A stretch of 42,453 nt of DNA from an uncultured Rhodobiaceae bacterium (GTDB lineage Bacteria > Pseudomonadota > Alphaproteobacteria > Parvibaculales > Parvibaculaceae). The first letter of the stretch is position 1, and each line of letters opens with the position of its first letter. This document shows, piece by piece, positions 7,364-14,694 of this stretch. The stretch is taken from positions 1 through 42,453 of the forward strand of contig CAJXOU010000025.1 in NCBI GenBank assembly GCA_913057645.1, in the 5' to 3' direction. Position numbers and translations under genes: made by a program. The notes below the pieces were generated by a model that saw only the letters and a list, made by a program, of their open reading frames with translations, ran no database searches and had not been told where the DNA came from.

Positions 7364-8208
7364 CAGCGCACGCCGAGGCGCGCGAAGCCGCTGAATTCGA
7401 ACGACTCGTCGCGCGAGAAGCGATAGCTGAACGAAGGCGAGGTGCCCATCGCGGAGGCTTCGGGCAGGAAGTCGCCCTGGATGCCGACGCCGAAGAACAT
7501 GTCGTCGTGGCCGTCCAGAGGCACGTCCACATTCAGGCCGACGCTCGGGCCGACACGCGTGACGTCCTCCGAGAAGTGACTGACCGTGCCGAGCTCGTCC
7601 GTCGTCATGCTGAGTTCGCCGCGCTGCACCGTCACGCCGGCCCAGGGCGTAAACGCCAGGGGGTTGTTCGCGAACTCCGTCTGGAGCATCAGCATGTAGC
7701 CGAGATAAAGCGTCAGCATCCACTGTGCCTCGTACCCGATAGACGTCAGCGCGCTCGGAAAGGGATGGATGGCCTGCCGCGTCGTTCCCTCACCGTCTAC
7801 CGGCAGGCGGCCGCGCACGCCGATCACCGGGCCCTTGCACGGCGTCTTCCTTATCTCCCGCAGCGCCTGGTCGGTAACTTCCTGGGGCGGCGGCGCGACA
7901 TTCGTCATGCCGCCCATTCCCTCGCCGAGCCGGTCGACGCGCACGCCGGCGTCGATGCCGACTATGGCTTGCGTGAAGCTGTCCCCGCCGCTTGCCGGAG
8001 GGCCGTAATTGCCGCTCACCCCGAGGTCGCCGGTCGCCGATCCGGCGCCGACTTCCAATGCCGCCCAGCCTTCGGTGCAGAACGGCCCGGCCGCTGCCTC
8101 CCCGGTGCCGAGCGCGCCCGCCGCCGAAAGGGCGACGAAGGCCGCCGCAATCTTTCCCCGTCCCGCGCGCCGCGGCGCGCCTGTCTGCCTGTTCTGTCTC
8201 GATGTCAT
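7360..8208 (-). CDS. Outer-membrane beta-barrel-like protein
   Basis: 282 residues, with GAGGG eight bases before the ATG. An Arg-rich n-region and Ala-rich core (AAAFVALSAAGALGTGEAAA) form a signal peptide cut near residue 40. The mature part alternates short hydrophobic strands with Gly/Asp turns and ends FSGFARLGVRW, an aromatic C-terminus typical of barrels inserted by BamA. Strands such as AQWMLTLYLGYMLML, WAGVTVQRGELSMTT and VGPSVGLNVDVPL fit amphipathic transmembrane strands, resembling transporter-like porins of the phenol-degradation type, though I cannot name the family. It is first in an operon with the OmpA-like gene (4-base overlap) and the large secreted protein, and is divergent from the pseudo-hydrolase/LuxR regulator, its likely controller. 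Confidence 0.8.
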   Translation of the reverse strand: MTSRQNRQTGAPRRAGRGKIAAAFVALSAAGALGTGEAAAGPFCTEGWAALEVGAGSATGDLGVSGNYGPPASGGDSFTQAIVGIDAGVRVDRLGEGMGGMTNVAPPPQEVTDQALREIRKTPCKGPVIGVRGRLPVDGEGTTRQAIHPFPSALTSIGYEAQWMLTLYLGYMLMLQTEFANNPLAFTPWAGVTVQRGELSMTTDELGTVSHFSEDVTRVGPSVGLNVDVPLDGHDDMFFGVGIQGDFLPEASAMGTSPSFSYRFSRDESFEFSGFARLGVRW

Positions 8209-8300
8209 GGACCAGCCCTCTTTGTCTGCTGAATGCCTTGCCGAAAGACGGCGCTGCCGCCCCTCCCTACGGGGGTAAAGCGGGTAGGGTTGCTCTGTCC

Positions 8301-8316
8301 TCATCACTAGTGATGA
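8301..8316. promoter_or_regulatory. Perfect 16-bp palindrome, probable operator of the divergent LuxR-type regulator
   Basis: TCATCACTAGTGATGA is perfectly symmetric and sits in the 153-base divergent intergenic region, 45 bases before the regulator start at 8362 and 92 bases before the barrel gene start at 8208. On the plus strand, weak TTGCTC (8290-8295) and ATGATA (8313-8318) with 17-base spacing would place the palindrome over the spacer and -10, as for autoregulation. A looser repeat CCCTAC/GTAGGG (8265-8270, 8284-8289) lies nearer the barrel gene. The binding protein is inferred from position. Confidence 0.6.
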
Positions 8317-8361
8317 TAGGATCGGTTTTGCCGGGTGTTATTCGAGGCTCCGGAGGGCGAA

Positions 8362-9945
8362 ATGGACCAGTCGGCCGAGGCAGGGGAAAACCGGCGAAAA
8401 GGGGAGGGGTTTCCCCGTCCCGCCGTCTGGTGCGGCGAGGCGCCGGAGGGCGAGGCCTCTCCGGTGATCCTCTATGTCTATGGCGGCACCTTCGCCATGA
8501 ATCGCGGCCCCATGCACCTCGTCGTCGCGGAAGCCGTCGCTCGCCACGCGCGGGGCCGGGTCCTCATCCCCGAGTACCGGCTGGCGCCGGAACATCCCTT
8601 TCCGCTCGCGATCGAGGATGTGGTCGCCGTCTACCGCGCGCTTCTCGCGCAAGGCATCCCGCCCGGGAAGCTCGTCGTGATGGGCGATACGGCGGGGGCG
8701 GGCATTGCGCTTGCCGCGCTCATCGTGCTCCGCGACGAAGGTGCGCCGCTGCCGGCCGGCTTTGTCGCGCTCACGCCCTGGGCCGACCTCACCATGTCGG
8801 GCGGCTCCTATGTCGAGAACATCCGGCCCGGCCGCTTCGCTTCCGACGTCGAGGTGCTGGCGATGCTGACGCTCGATTATCTGCAGGGCGCCGATCCGCG
8901 TCACCCGCTTGCTTCCCCCGTCTTCGGCGATCTCTCCGGGCTTCCCGAGACGCTCATCCATGCGGGCGCGGACGACATCCTGCTCGACGATGCGAAGCTT
9001 CTCGTCGAGGGGTTGCGCCGCGCGGGCGGCCGCGCGCATCTCCATGTCTGGCAGGGACTTCCGGACACCTGGCAGCGCCTGCAGCCGCTCTCGCCGCAGG
9101 CGACGGCCGCGCTTGCGAGCATCGGCCAGTTCGTCAAGCGCCGTACCGGTGCGCCCGTACACAGCGCGGCCGAAAAGCAGCAGATCAGCGACGCCTACGC
9201 GAAGGGCATCTCGGAGTTCGTGCAGCCCCACATGACGGAGCGGTTCGACCAGCTCTTCGAATGGGCGCGGGACCACGATCCGGACTGGATCTGGCACTTC
9301 ATGGAGCGCAGGCTCGAATTCGGTGCGCTCGTCACGCAGGAGCAGATCGAGCATGACTGGCTCGCCATGCTCTTTGCCGACGCCCCCGATCCGATGGTGC
9401 TCCTGAGCGCGAGCCGCCACGTCATTCTTGCGAACCGGGGCGCGCGGCAGCTCTTCGACAAGGGCAATGTGCTGCTGCACCGGAACGGCAGGCTGGTCGG
9501 CGCCGATCCGGGAGGCGAGGCGGTGCTCGGCACGCTGATCGGCCAGGCTTTCGGACTTGTCAGTAGGGGAGCCAATTTCGGCCCCGCGGACCGCTATGCG
9601 CGGCTTGCGGGCGGAACGGCAGGCGACCTCCTGATGCGCTGCGAACGCATCCAGCCACCGGTGGACGGTTCGGGCGCGCCGCCGATCGCGCTCTTGCGCA
9701 TTTTCGAAGAGGAGAGAAAGCGGCGGATCGACCGGGACGCGCTCGTCGCTTGGTACGGCCTCTCGCCACGCGAGGCGGAACTTGCCGCCGCGTTTGCGGA
9801 AGGGCAGCCGCTTGCCGCTTTCGCGCGCGAGAACGGGCTTTCGATGCCGACCGTGCGCACGCATTTCTCGCATATCAAGGCGAAGCTCGGTGCGGCGGAT
9901 CAGGCGGCCGTCGTCGGCAAGATCATCCGCGCCGCTTTCGGCTGA
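8362..9945 (+). CDS. Degenerate HSL-type alpha/beta hydrolase fused to PAS-like segment and LuxR HTH; probable ligand-sensing regulator
   Basis: 527 residues; ATG at 8362 chosen for GGAGGG five bases upstream (an in-frame GTG at 8335 lacks one). Residues 15-260 follow the hormone-sensitive-lipase fold: LYVYGGTFAMN (37-47) at the HGGG position, YRLAPEHPFP (72-81), GDTAGA (108-113) at the GDSAGG elbow, DDILLDD (204-210) and GLPDTWQ (232-238) at the catalytic-His loop. The nucleophile Ser is Thr110, the His is Asp235 and the HGG His is Tyr40, so ester hydrolysis is unlikely. Residues about 340-400 (DAPDPMVLLSASRHVILANR) look like a PAS domain. Residues 464-527 are a LuxR HTH (YGLSPREAELAAAFAEG, TVRTHFSHIKAKLGA). 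I infer a one-component sensor whose former active site binds a ligand, controlling the divergent exported-protein operon and itself. Confidence 0.88.
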   Translation: MDQSAEAGENRRKGEGFPRPAVWCGEAPEGEASPVILYVYGGTFAMNRGPMHLVVAEAVARHARGRVLIPEYRLAPEHPFPLAIEDVVAVYRALLAQGIPPGKLVVMGDTAGAGIALAALIVLRDEGAPLPAGFVALTPWADLTMSGGSYVENIRPGRFASDVEVLAMLTLDYLQGADPRHPLASPVFGDLSGLPETLIHAGADDILLDDAKLLVEGLRRAGGRAHLHVWQGLPDTWQRLQPLSPQATAALASIGQFVKRRTGAPVHSAAEKQQISDAYAKGISEFVQPHMTERFDQLFEWARDHDPDWIWHFMERRLEFGALVTQEQIEHDWLAMLFADAPDPMVLLSASRHVILANRGARQLFDKGNVLLHRNGRLVGADPGGEAVLGTLIGQAFGLVSRGANFGPADRYARLAGGTAGDLLMRCERIQPPVDGSGAPPIALLRIFEEERKRRIDRDALVAWYGLSPREAELAAAFAEGQPLAAFARENGLSMPTVRTHFSHIKAKLGAADQAAVVGKIIRAAFG

Positions 9946-9960
9946 GCTTTCATCGACCGA

Positions 9961-10269
9961 TCAGGCCGGTGTCTTTTCATCCCGGTCTTCGAGCGCTTCC
10001 CGCACCGCTTCGGGCGCGCGCATGATAAGCGTGATGAGCGTTCGCGCCGCGCCTCCTGGTTGCCGCTTTCCCTGTTCCCATTTCTGCAGGCCTGAAACGC
10101 TGGTGCCGACAAGCCGCGCGAAATCGGGCTGCGTCATCTTCAGCGCCTTTCGGGCCTTCTTCACATCCACAGGCTCTACCGAGTGAACGCGGACACCCGT
10201 CTTGCCGCCCTTGGCATGTTCGAGCGCCTCTTCCATGGAAGAGATCAGTTCCCTGGCAAAATCGCTCAT
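9961..10269 (-). CDS. HTH (XRE/NadS-type) antitoxin
   Basis: 102 residues; GAGGAG precedes the ATG by eight bases. The HTH lies in KMTQPDFARLVGTSVSGLQKWEQGKRQP (about residues 40-67), the XRE form seen in NadS/HigA-type antitoxins, including the WEQGKRQP end and a C-terminal tail with EAVREALE. It follows the toxin gene by 16 bases in the same operon, toxin first, as in higBA systems. It should bind the toxin and repress the operon, probably at the two CCCAWTGGG sites (10638-10679). It is convergent with the regulator ending at 9945. Confidence 0.88.
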   Translation of the reverse strand: MSDFARELISSMEEALEHAKGGKTGVRVHSVEPVDVKKARKALKMTQPDFARLVGTSVSGLQKWEQGKRQPGGAARTLITLIMRAPEAVREALEDRDEKTPA

Positions 10270-10285
10270 CGTCGATACTCCTCTT

Positions 10286-10624
10286 CTACTTTCTCTGCCT
10301 TGCCGCTTTCTTGATTGCGGCGGCAAGTGCCGAAACCACTTTTCTCTCTGCGGCGGAGAGGTCGGCTTTTTCGTTCTTGCCGTAGATCATCAGCGCATAA
10401 AGCGGGATGCTTTCGGCGTAGTAGTAATAGATGACCCGGACGCCACCGCTTTTGCCTTTGCCACTGGCGGCGAAACGAACCTTGCGCACGCCGCCCGTTC
10501 CCACGATTTCATCGCCGGCCTCCGGGTTCCCGGCAAGAAACGCGATCAATTCGCCGTATTCGTCCTCGCTCAACAGGGCCGCGGCGCGTTTCTGGAAGAT
10601 GCTGGTCTCGGCCACCGTCTGCAT
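10286..10624 (-). CDS. RelE/HigB-type toxin
   Basis: 112 residues, matching the small RelE-like toxin fold: TSIFQKRAAALLSEDEYGELIAFLA (substrate-facing helices), GTGGVRKVRFA, then GGVRVIYYYYAESIPLYALMIYGKNEKADLS, whose strands and YGKNEK motif are typical of the PF06296-type toxins paired with NadS-like antitoxins. Members inhibit translation, usually by ribosome-dependent mRNA cleavage; activity here is inferred. The start at 10624 is chosen over an ATG six codons upstream because it matches family length. The candidate operators lie just upstream, one overlapping the longer version of the reading frame. Confidence 0.88.
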   Translation of the reverse strand: MQTVAETSIFQKRAAALLSEDEYGELIAFLAGNPEAGDEIVGTGGVRKVRFAASGKGKSGGVRVIYYYYAESIPLYALMIYGKNEKADLSAAERKVVSALAAAIKKAARQRK

Positions 10625-10637
10625 AGCGGAAATATAA

Positions 10638-10679
10638 CCCAATGGGCGACATTTTCAAAGGAAAACTAACCCATTGGGT
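10638..10679. promoter_or_regulatory. Paired operator candidates for the toxin-antitoxin operon
   Basis: CCCAATGGG (10638-10646) and CCCATTGGG (10670-10678) are inverted copies of the same 9-base near-palindrome; the second extends to a perfect ACCCA-T-TGGGT. Their centres are 32 bases apart, about three helical turns, so two antitoxin dimers could sit on one face of the DNA. They lie immediately upstream of the toxin start, the expected place for autoregulation. Confidence 0.6.
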
Positions 10680-10866
10680 GAGTTTCGGCGAGAAGGCTCG
10701 CGACGCCCCCGATGGTTCGATTTGTTCAGGCGCGTTCAATATGGCCGTGACCTATGTACAGGATGGGCAGGCTTTGACATGGCGTCGGCCTTCTCCCGCT
10801 GTGCTAGGTTGCCCCCAACGAAAATCATGAAATCAGGGAAGGGGCGCCTCGCGCCTCTCGGGTTAG

Positions 10867-11811
10867 TTGAGCACGGACGAAAAAGGCGCCACCGGCGACA
10901 TCGAGGCCATTCGCAAGGGCTTCGAGACGCGCGGCTATATCTGCAACGCGCATATCGCGACTTCCATCTTCCTCTCGGAGAAGCTGCAGAAGCCGCTTCT
11001 GGTCGAAGGGCCTCCCGGCGTCGGCAAGACCGAGCTCGCCAAGGCGACGGCGGAACTTGTCGGCAAGCCCCTCATCCGTCTGCAGTGCTACGAAGGGCTC
11101 GACGAGGCGAAGGCGCTCTATGAGTGGAAATACGGCAAGCAGCTTCTCTATACGCAGGTGCTGAAGGAGAAGCTCGGCGATCTCATGTCCGGCGCGCAGG
11201 GCCTGAAAGAGTCCATGACGCGGCTGCACGATTTCGACGACACCTTCTTTTCCGAAGAGTTTCTGGAGCCGCGCCCGCTTCTGAAGGCGTTGTGGCAGCC
11301 GGGCGGCGCGGTGCTGCTGATCGACGAAATCGACAAGTCGGATGACGAGTTCGAGGCCTTTCTGCTCGAACTTCTGTCCGACTACCAGATTTCGGTGCCG
11401 GAACTCGGCACGATCAAGGCGCGCACCACGCCCATCGTCTTCCTCACCTCCAACAACACACGCGAGATCGGCGATGCGCTGAAGCGGCGCTGCCTGCATC
11501 TCTACATTCCGTTTCCCGACACGGATCTTGAGCAGCGCATCATCGCGGCGCGCGTGCCGGAAATGGAAGTGCGGCTCAGGACGCAGCTCGTCGCCTTCGT
11601 GCAGGGGCTCCGCCAGCTCGACCTCAAGAAACTTCCGGCGGTCAGCGAAACCATCGACTGGGCGCGCACGCTCGTTCTGCTTCACGCGCGCGAACTCGAC
11701 GCCGATCTCGTCCGCAACACGCTCAATGTCCTCCTGAAGTTCCAGGACGATATCGACAATGTGGACGGCGAAGTGAACGCGCTTCTGGCAAAGGCCGTGC
11801 AGGCGGGGTAG
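10867..11811 (+). CDS. MoxR-family AAA+ ATPase
   Basis: 314 residues with Walker A GPPGVGKT (48-55), Walker B VLLIDEID (149-156), a sensor-1 Asn in FLTSNN and arginine-finger region LKRRCLHLYIPFP. The CoxD/MoxR style (NAHIATSIFLSEKLQKPLLVEGPPG) marks the subgroup that works with a VWA partner in maturing metalloenzymes or envelope complexes. The start is a TTG at 10867 with no good ribosome site, so the true start may differ by a few codons. A TTGACA lies at 10774-10779, but no -10 at normal spacing follows. The VWA gene at 11988 is its evident partner; the two are separated by an intergenic repeat. Confidence 0.92.
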   Translation: MSTDEKGATGDIEAIRKGFETRGYICNAHIATSIFLSEKLQKPLLVEGPPGVGKTELAKATAELVGKPLIRLQCYEGLDEAKALYEWKYGKQLLYTQVLKEKLGDLMSGAQGLKESMTRLHDFDDTFFSEEFLEPRPLLKALWQPGGAVLLIDEIDKSDDEFEAFLLELLSDYQISVPELGTIKARTTPIVFLTSNNTREIGDALKRRCLHLYIPFPDTDLEQRIIAARVPEMEVRLRTQLVAFVQGLRQLDLKKLPAVSETIDWARTLVLLHARELDADLVRNTLNVLLKFQDDIDNVDGEVNALLAKAVQAG

Positions 11812-11850
11812 TAGGAGGCGGAAGTCGTGACAATCTGTGAAAACAGAATC

Positions 11851-11940
11851 GTCATGACCCGCTTTATGCGGGTCATCCACGCCTTCCTTTCCAGCGTCGC
11901 CGTAAAGACGTGGATGGCCCGGACAAGCCGGGCCATGACG
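11851..11940. repeat. Intergenic hairpin-pair repeat
   Basis: Two perfect 9-base stems, ATGACCCGC/GCGGGTCAT (11854-11876) and ATGGCCCGG/CCGGGCCAT (11914-11936), enclose CATCCACG (11874-11881) and CGTGGATG (11909-11916), which also pair. The whole unit can fold as a cruciform. The GACAAGCCGGGCCATGAC wording is a familiar dispersed alphaproteobacterial repeat. It sits between the MoxR and VWA genes and may attenuate readthrough. Confidence 0.75.
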
Positions 11941-11987
11941 GCGAGAGAGCATGGTTTTCACCTTTTCCACATGTACTGGTGTGCGCG

Positions 11988-13424
11988 ATGAGTGAAGTTC
12001 TCGGCGATTTCATCCGTGCGCTCCGGTCGGCCGATATCCGCGTCTCGACATCGGAGTCGATCGACGCGGGTAACGTGATCGACCTTGTCGGCTTCGACGA
12101 CCGGCAGACGCTGAAGGACGCGCTCTCCCAGGTGCTTGCGAAGAGCGACGACGAGAAACAGGCCTTCGCCGAGACCTTCGACACCTATTTCTCCTTCGAG
12201 CAGTTCAAGGAACGGCCCGCCGCCGCGAACGAAAACGATGAGCGTGAGCGTCAGGAGAGCGAGGAAGACGGCGGCGACGGCGAGGATGGCGATCCCTCGC
12301 AGTCCGGCAGCGCCTCGGCGCCGGGTGGCGGGGGCATGAGCGGCGAGCCGCAGGGCGAACCGTCTTCCGCGAACATGGACCTCGCCGCACTTCTCGAACG
12401 CGGCGATCAGGCCGAACTCCAGATGGCGCTCGCGGAAGGCGCGCGGCAGGCGCGGCTCAACCGCATCCGGCTTTTCACGCAGCGCGGCATGTTCACGCGC
12501 CGCATCATGGAAAACATGGGTCTCGACGGTCTCAACGAGGAGATCGAGCGCCGCGAGGCGTCCGGTAATCAACGCGGCGCCGAAAGTCTGGGCCAGGCGC
12601 GCGAGGAGTTGCGCGGTCAGGTGCGCGACTATGTCGAGAAGCAGCTCGAAATCTTCACCGCGAATTCAGGCCGCCAGCTTCGCGAGGAAGTGCTGGCGCA
12701 GATGCGCCTTTCCAATGTCGACCGCTCCGACATGAAGATCATGCGCGAGCTCGTGCGCAAGATGGCGAAGCGTCTGATCGCGCTCCATTCGCGCCGCAAG
12801 AAAGTCGCGCGGCGCGGCACGCTCGATATCCGCCGCACGATCCGCGCCAATATCGAATTCGACGGGTTGCTCTTCCACACGGTCTGGAAGAAGACGAAAG
12901 TCGACCGGCCGAAGGTCATGGCGGTCTGCGACGTGTCGGGCTCGGTCGCGCAGGTCTCGCGTTTCCTGCTGATGTTTCTCTACAGCCTGCAGGAAGTGCT
13001 GCCGGCCGTTCGCAGCTTCGCCTTTTCCGGTCATCTCGGCGAGACGACGGATCTCTTCAAGCGAGAGAAGCTCGAAGAGGCGCTTGTGGAGGTGCTGCGC
13101 GACTTCGGCGGCGGCTCAACGGACTACGGTCAGGCGCTGATGGATTTCGAGGAACTGGCGCTCGACGACATCGACCACCGCACCACCATTCTCATCCTCG
13201 GCGATGCCCGTTCCAACTACGGCGATCCGCGCGGCGACATCCTGAAGAAAATCCATGCCCGTGCGCGCCGCGTCATCTGGCTCAACCCCGAGCCGCGCAC
13301 GATGTGGAACTCGGGCGACAGCGAGATGCGCCGCCTCTCCCCCTATTGCGACAAGGCGGTCACCTGCGCCTCGCTCAAGGACCTCGAACGCGTCGTCTCC
13401 GAGCTTCTCCGCAGCGCCGTCTGA
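11988..13424 (+). CDS. VWA-domain protein, CoxE-like, partner of the MoxR ATPase
   Basis: 478 residues. The N-terminal 75 residues (FIRALRSADIRVSTSES...) are the CoxE-type lead-in; residues 75-130 are an acidic/Ser-Gly linker of low complexity; 130-300 is helical and basic; the VWA domain follows with MIDAS DVSGS (315-319), GGGSTDYGQAL carrying the MIDAS Thr, and ILGDARSNYGD. The protein should bind Mg2+ and a substrate while the MoxR ATPase remodels it. CoxDE serve Cu/Mo insertion in CO dehydrogenase, but no coxMSL genes are near, so here it is an orphan pair of unknown client. ATG at 11988 fits the family N-terminus; its ribosome site is poor. Confidence 0.92.
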   Translation: MSEVLGDFIRALRSADIRVSTSESIDAGNVIDLVGFDDRQTLKDALSQVLAKSDDEKQAFAETFDTYFSFEQFKERPAAANENDERERQESEEDGGDGEDGDPSQSGSASAPGGGGMSGEPQGEPSSANMDLAALLERGDQAELQMALAEGARQARLNRIRLFTQRGMFTRRIMENMGLDGLNEEIERREASGNQRGAESLGQAREELRGQVRDYVEKQLEIFTANSGRQLREEVLAQMRLSNVDRSDMKIMRELVRKMAKRLIALHSRRKKVARRGTLDIRRTIRANIEFDGLLFHTVWKKTKVDRPKVMAVCDVSGSVAQVSRFLLMFLYSLQEVLPAVRSFAFSGHLGETTDLFKREKLEEALVEVLRDFGGGSTDYGQALMDFEELALDDIDHRTTILILGDARSNYGDPRGDILKKIHARARRVIWLNPEPRTMWNSGDSEMRRLSPYCDKAVTCASLKDLERVVSELLRSAV

Positions 13425-13680
13425 GCTGTTTCGCGCCGGTCATTTTCCGGGGATTACTTTTCTCGCGGCGCGGGCCGGTGCCTTTCATGACGTTTCAGTG
13501 ACAGTTCGATGACAGCCGGCGCGCGCTCTAGGCAAGTTATCCCCGCGCCGATAGACTTTCCGTCTCATTCTGGGGCGATGGGGCCGGTTTCGCACGGGCA
13601 CGTCTGCTGCAACGAAGGGGCGGAGCGGTCCCCTTGGCGCGTACAAGATGTGCCAAAACGGGCCACGGAATCAGTGTGTT

Positions 13681-14694
13681 ATGAGTTCTGGGGGCGGTAT
13701 GGCGGGGCGCGCCATCGCAAAATCGGAGAGAGGAAGCGGGCAGCACCGTGTGCTTTTGCTCGTCTTTTTTGTGCCCCTCTTTGTGCTCTCCTGGACGTAC
13801 GCCCGGGCCGAACCGCTGCGGCTCGCGCCGCCGTCCGTGGAGAGCGTCGCGCTCACGCGGGATTTGCCTGTTGAATCAACATCTTCCGAGGCGCCACCCG
13901 CGCCCGTGAAGCGCGAGCGCTACAACGTCGTCGTGCTCGGCGACTCGCTCGGCGACGGCACCTGGGCGGGTCTCTATCACGTGCTCCGCAAGGACAAGCG
14001 CTTCAACGTCATCAAGAAATCCAAGGTGGCGACAGGCTTCTCGCGTCACGATTATTACGACTGGAACCAGGCGGTGCGCGAGATCGCGGCGGAAACGCGC
14101 ATCGACATCGCCATCGTCGTGATGGGCACCAACGACCGTCAGGCCATCGTCGAAAACGGACAGCGCCATGCGCTCTTCGACGACAACTGGCGCGCGGTCT
14201 ACAAGCAGCGTGTCGACGATTTCACAACGACGCTGAAGAACACCGGCGCGCATATCTACTGGCTCGAACTTCCCGTCATGCGCAGCCCTCGCTTCGGCGG
14301 CGACATGGAACAGTTCAACGAGATTTTCGAGGAACGCGCGCGCCTCAACAACATCACCTTCGTGCAGACCGACGGCCTCGCGACCGGCGCCGATGGCGGT
14401 TACACCGCCTATGGCGAAGACCGCTTCGGCCGCACGCGATTGCTGCGCGCGGAAGACGGTATCCACTTCACGATGGCCGGATACGAACTGCTCGGCGAGC
14501 GCATTGCCGATGCAATGCTTGCCGATCTCGACGGCGCGGCGATTGCGGTGACGCCACCCGGTTCGCCGGAAACCGTTGTATTGAAGGGCAGCGATACGCC
14601 CGCGGAAGAGCCAGAAAAGGCTGTAAACTATGACATGGCGGACAGGCGCCCCGGCCGGTCGGATGACTGGCTCTGGCTCGGCGCCACCAACTGA
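13681..14694 (+). CDS. SGNH-hydrolase-like (DUF459-type) exported protein
   Basis: 337 residues with a signal anchor or peptide (VLLLVFFVPLFVLSWTYARA, end near residue 43). SGNH blocks: VVLGDSLGDGTW with Ser89, VVMGTNDRQ with the block III Asn, and EDGIHFTMAGY with the catalytic Asp/His. DUF459-type proteins of this form are found beside MBOAT acyltransferases and may transfer or remove O-acyl groups from surface glycans in the periplasm. The ATG at 13681 and one at 13699 are both possible. The next SGNH gene starts inside its 3' end. The 256 bases before it (13425-13680) hold no gene or motif I can name. Confidence 0.87.
   Translation: MSSGGGMAGRAIAKSERGSGQHRVLLLVFFVPLFVLSWTYARAEPLRLAPPSVESVALTRDLPVESTSSEAPPAPVKRERYNVVVLGDSLGDGTWAGLYHVLRKDKRFNVIKKSKVATGFSRHDYYDWNQAVREIAAETRIDIAIVVMGTNDRQAIVENGQRHALFDDNWRAVYKQRVDDFTTTLKNTGAHIYWLELPVMRSPRFGGDMEQFNEIFEERARLNNITFVQTDGLATGADGGYTAYGEDRFGRTRLLRAEDGIHFTMAGYELLGERIADAMLADLDGAAIAVTPPGSPETVVLKGSDTPAEEPEKAVNYDMADRRPGRSDDWLWLGATN

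Noticed and set aside
10867-13424. Assignment of the MoxR/VWA pair to CO dehydrogenase maturation (coxDE)
   Set aside because: No structural CO dehydrogenase genes are nearby, and the pair is widespread without them.
13564-13620. GGTTTCGC and GGGGC wording reminiscent of a tmRNA or tRNA end
   Set aside because: No acceptor stem, T-loop GGTTCGAATCC or tag frame could be built; alphaproteobacterial tmRNA is two-piece and does not match.
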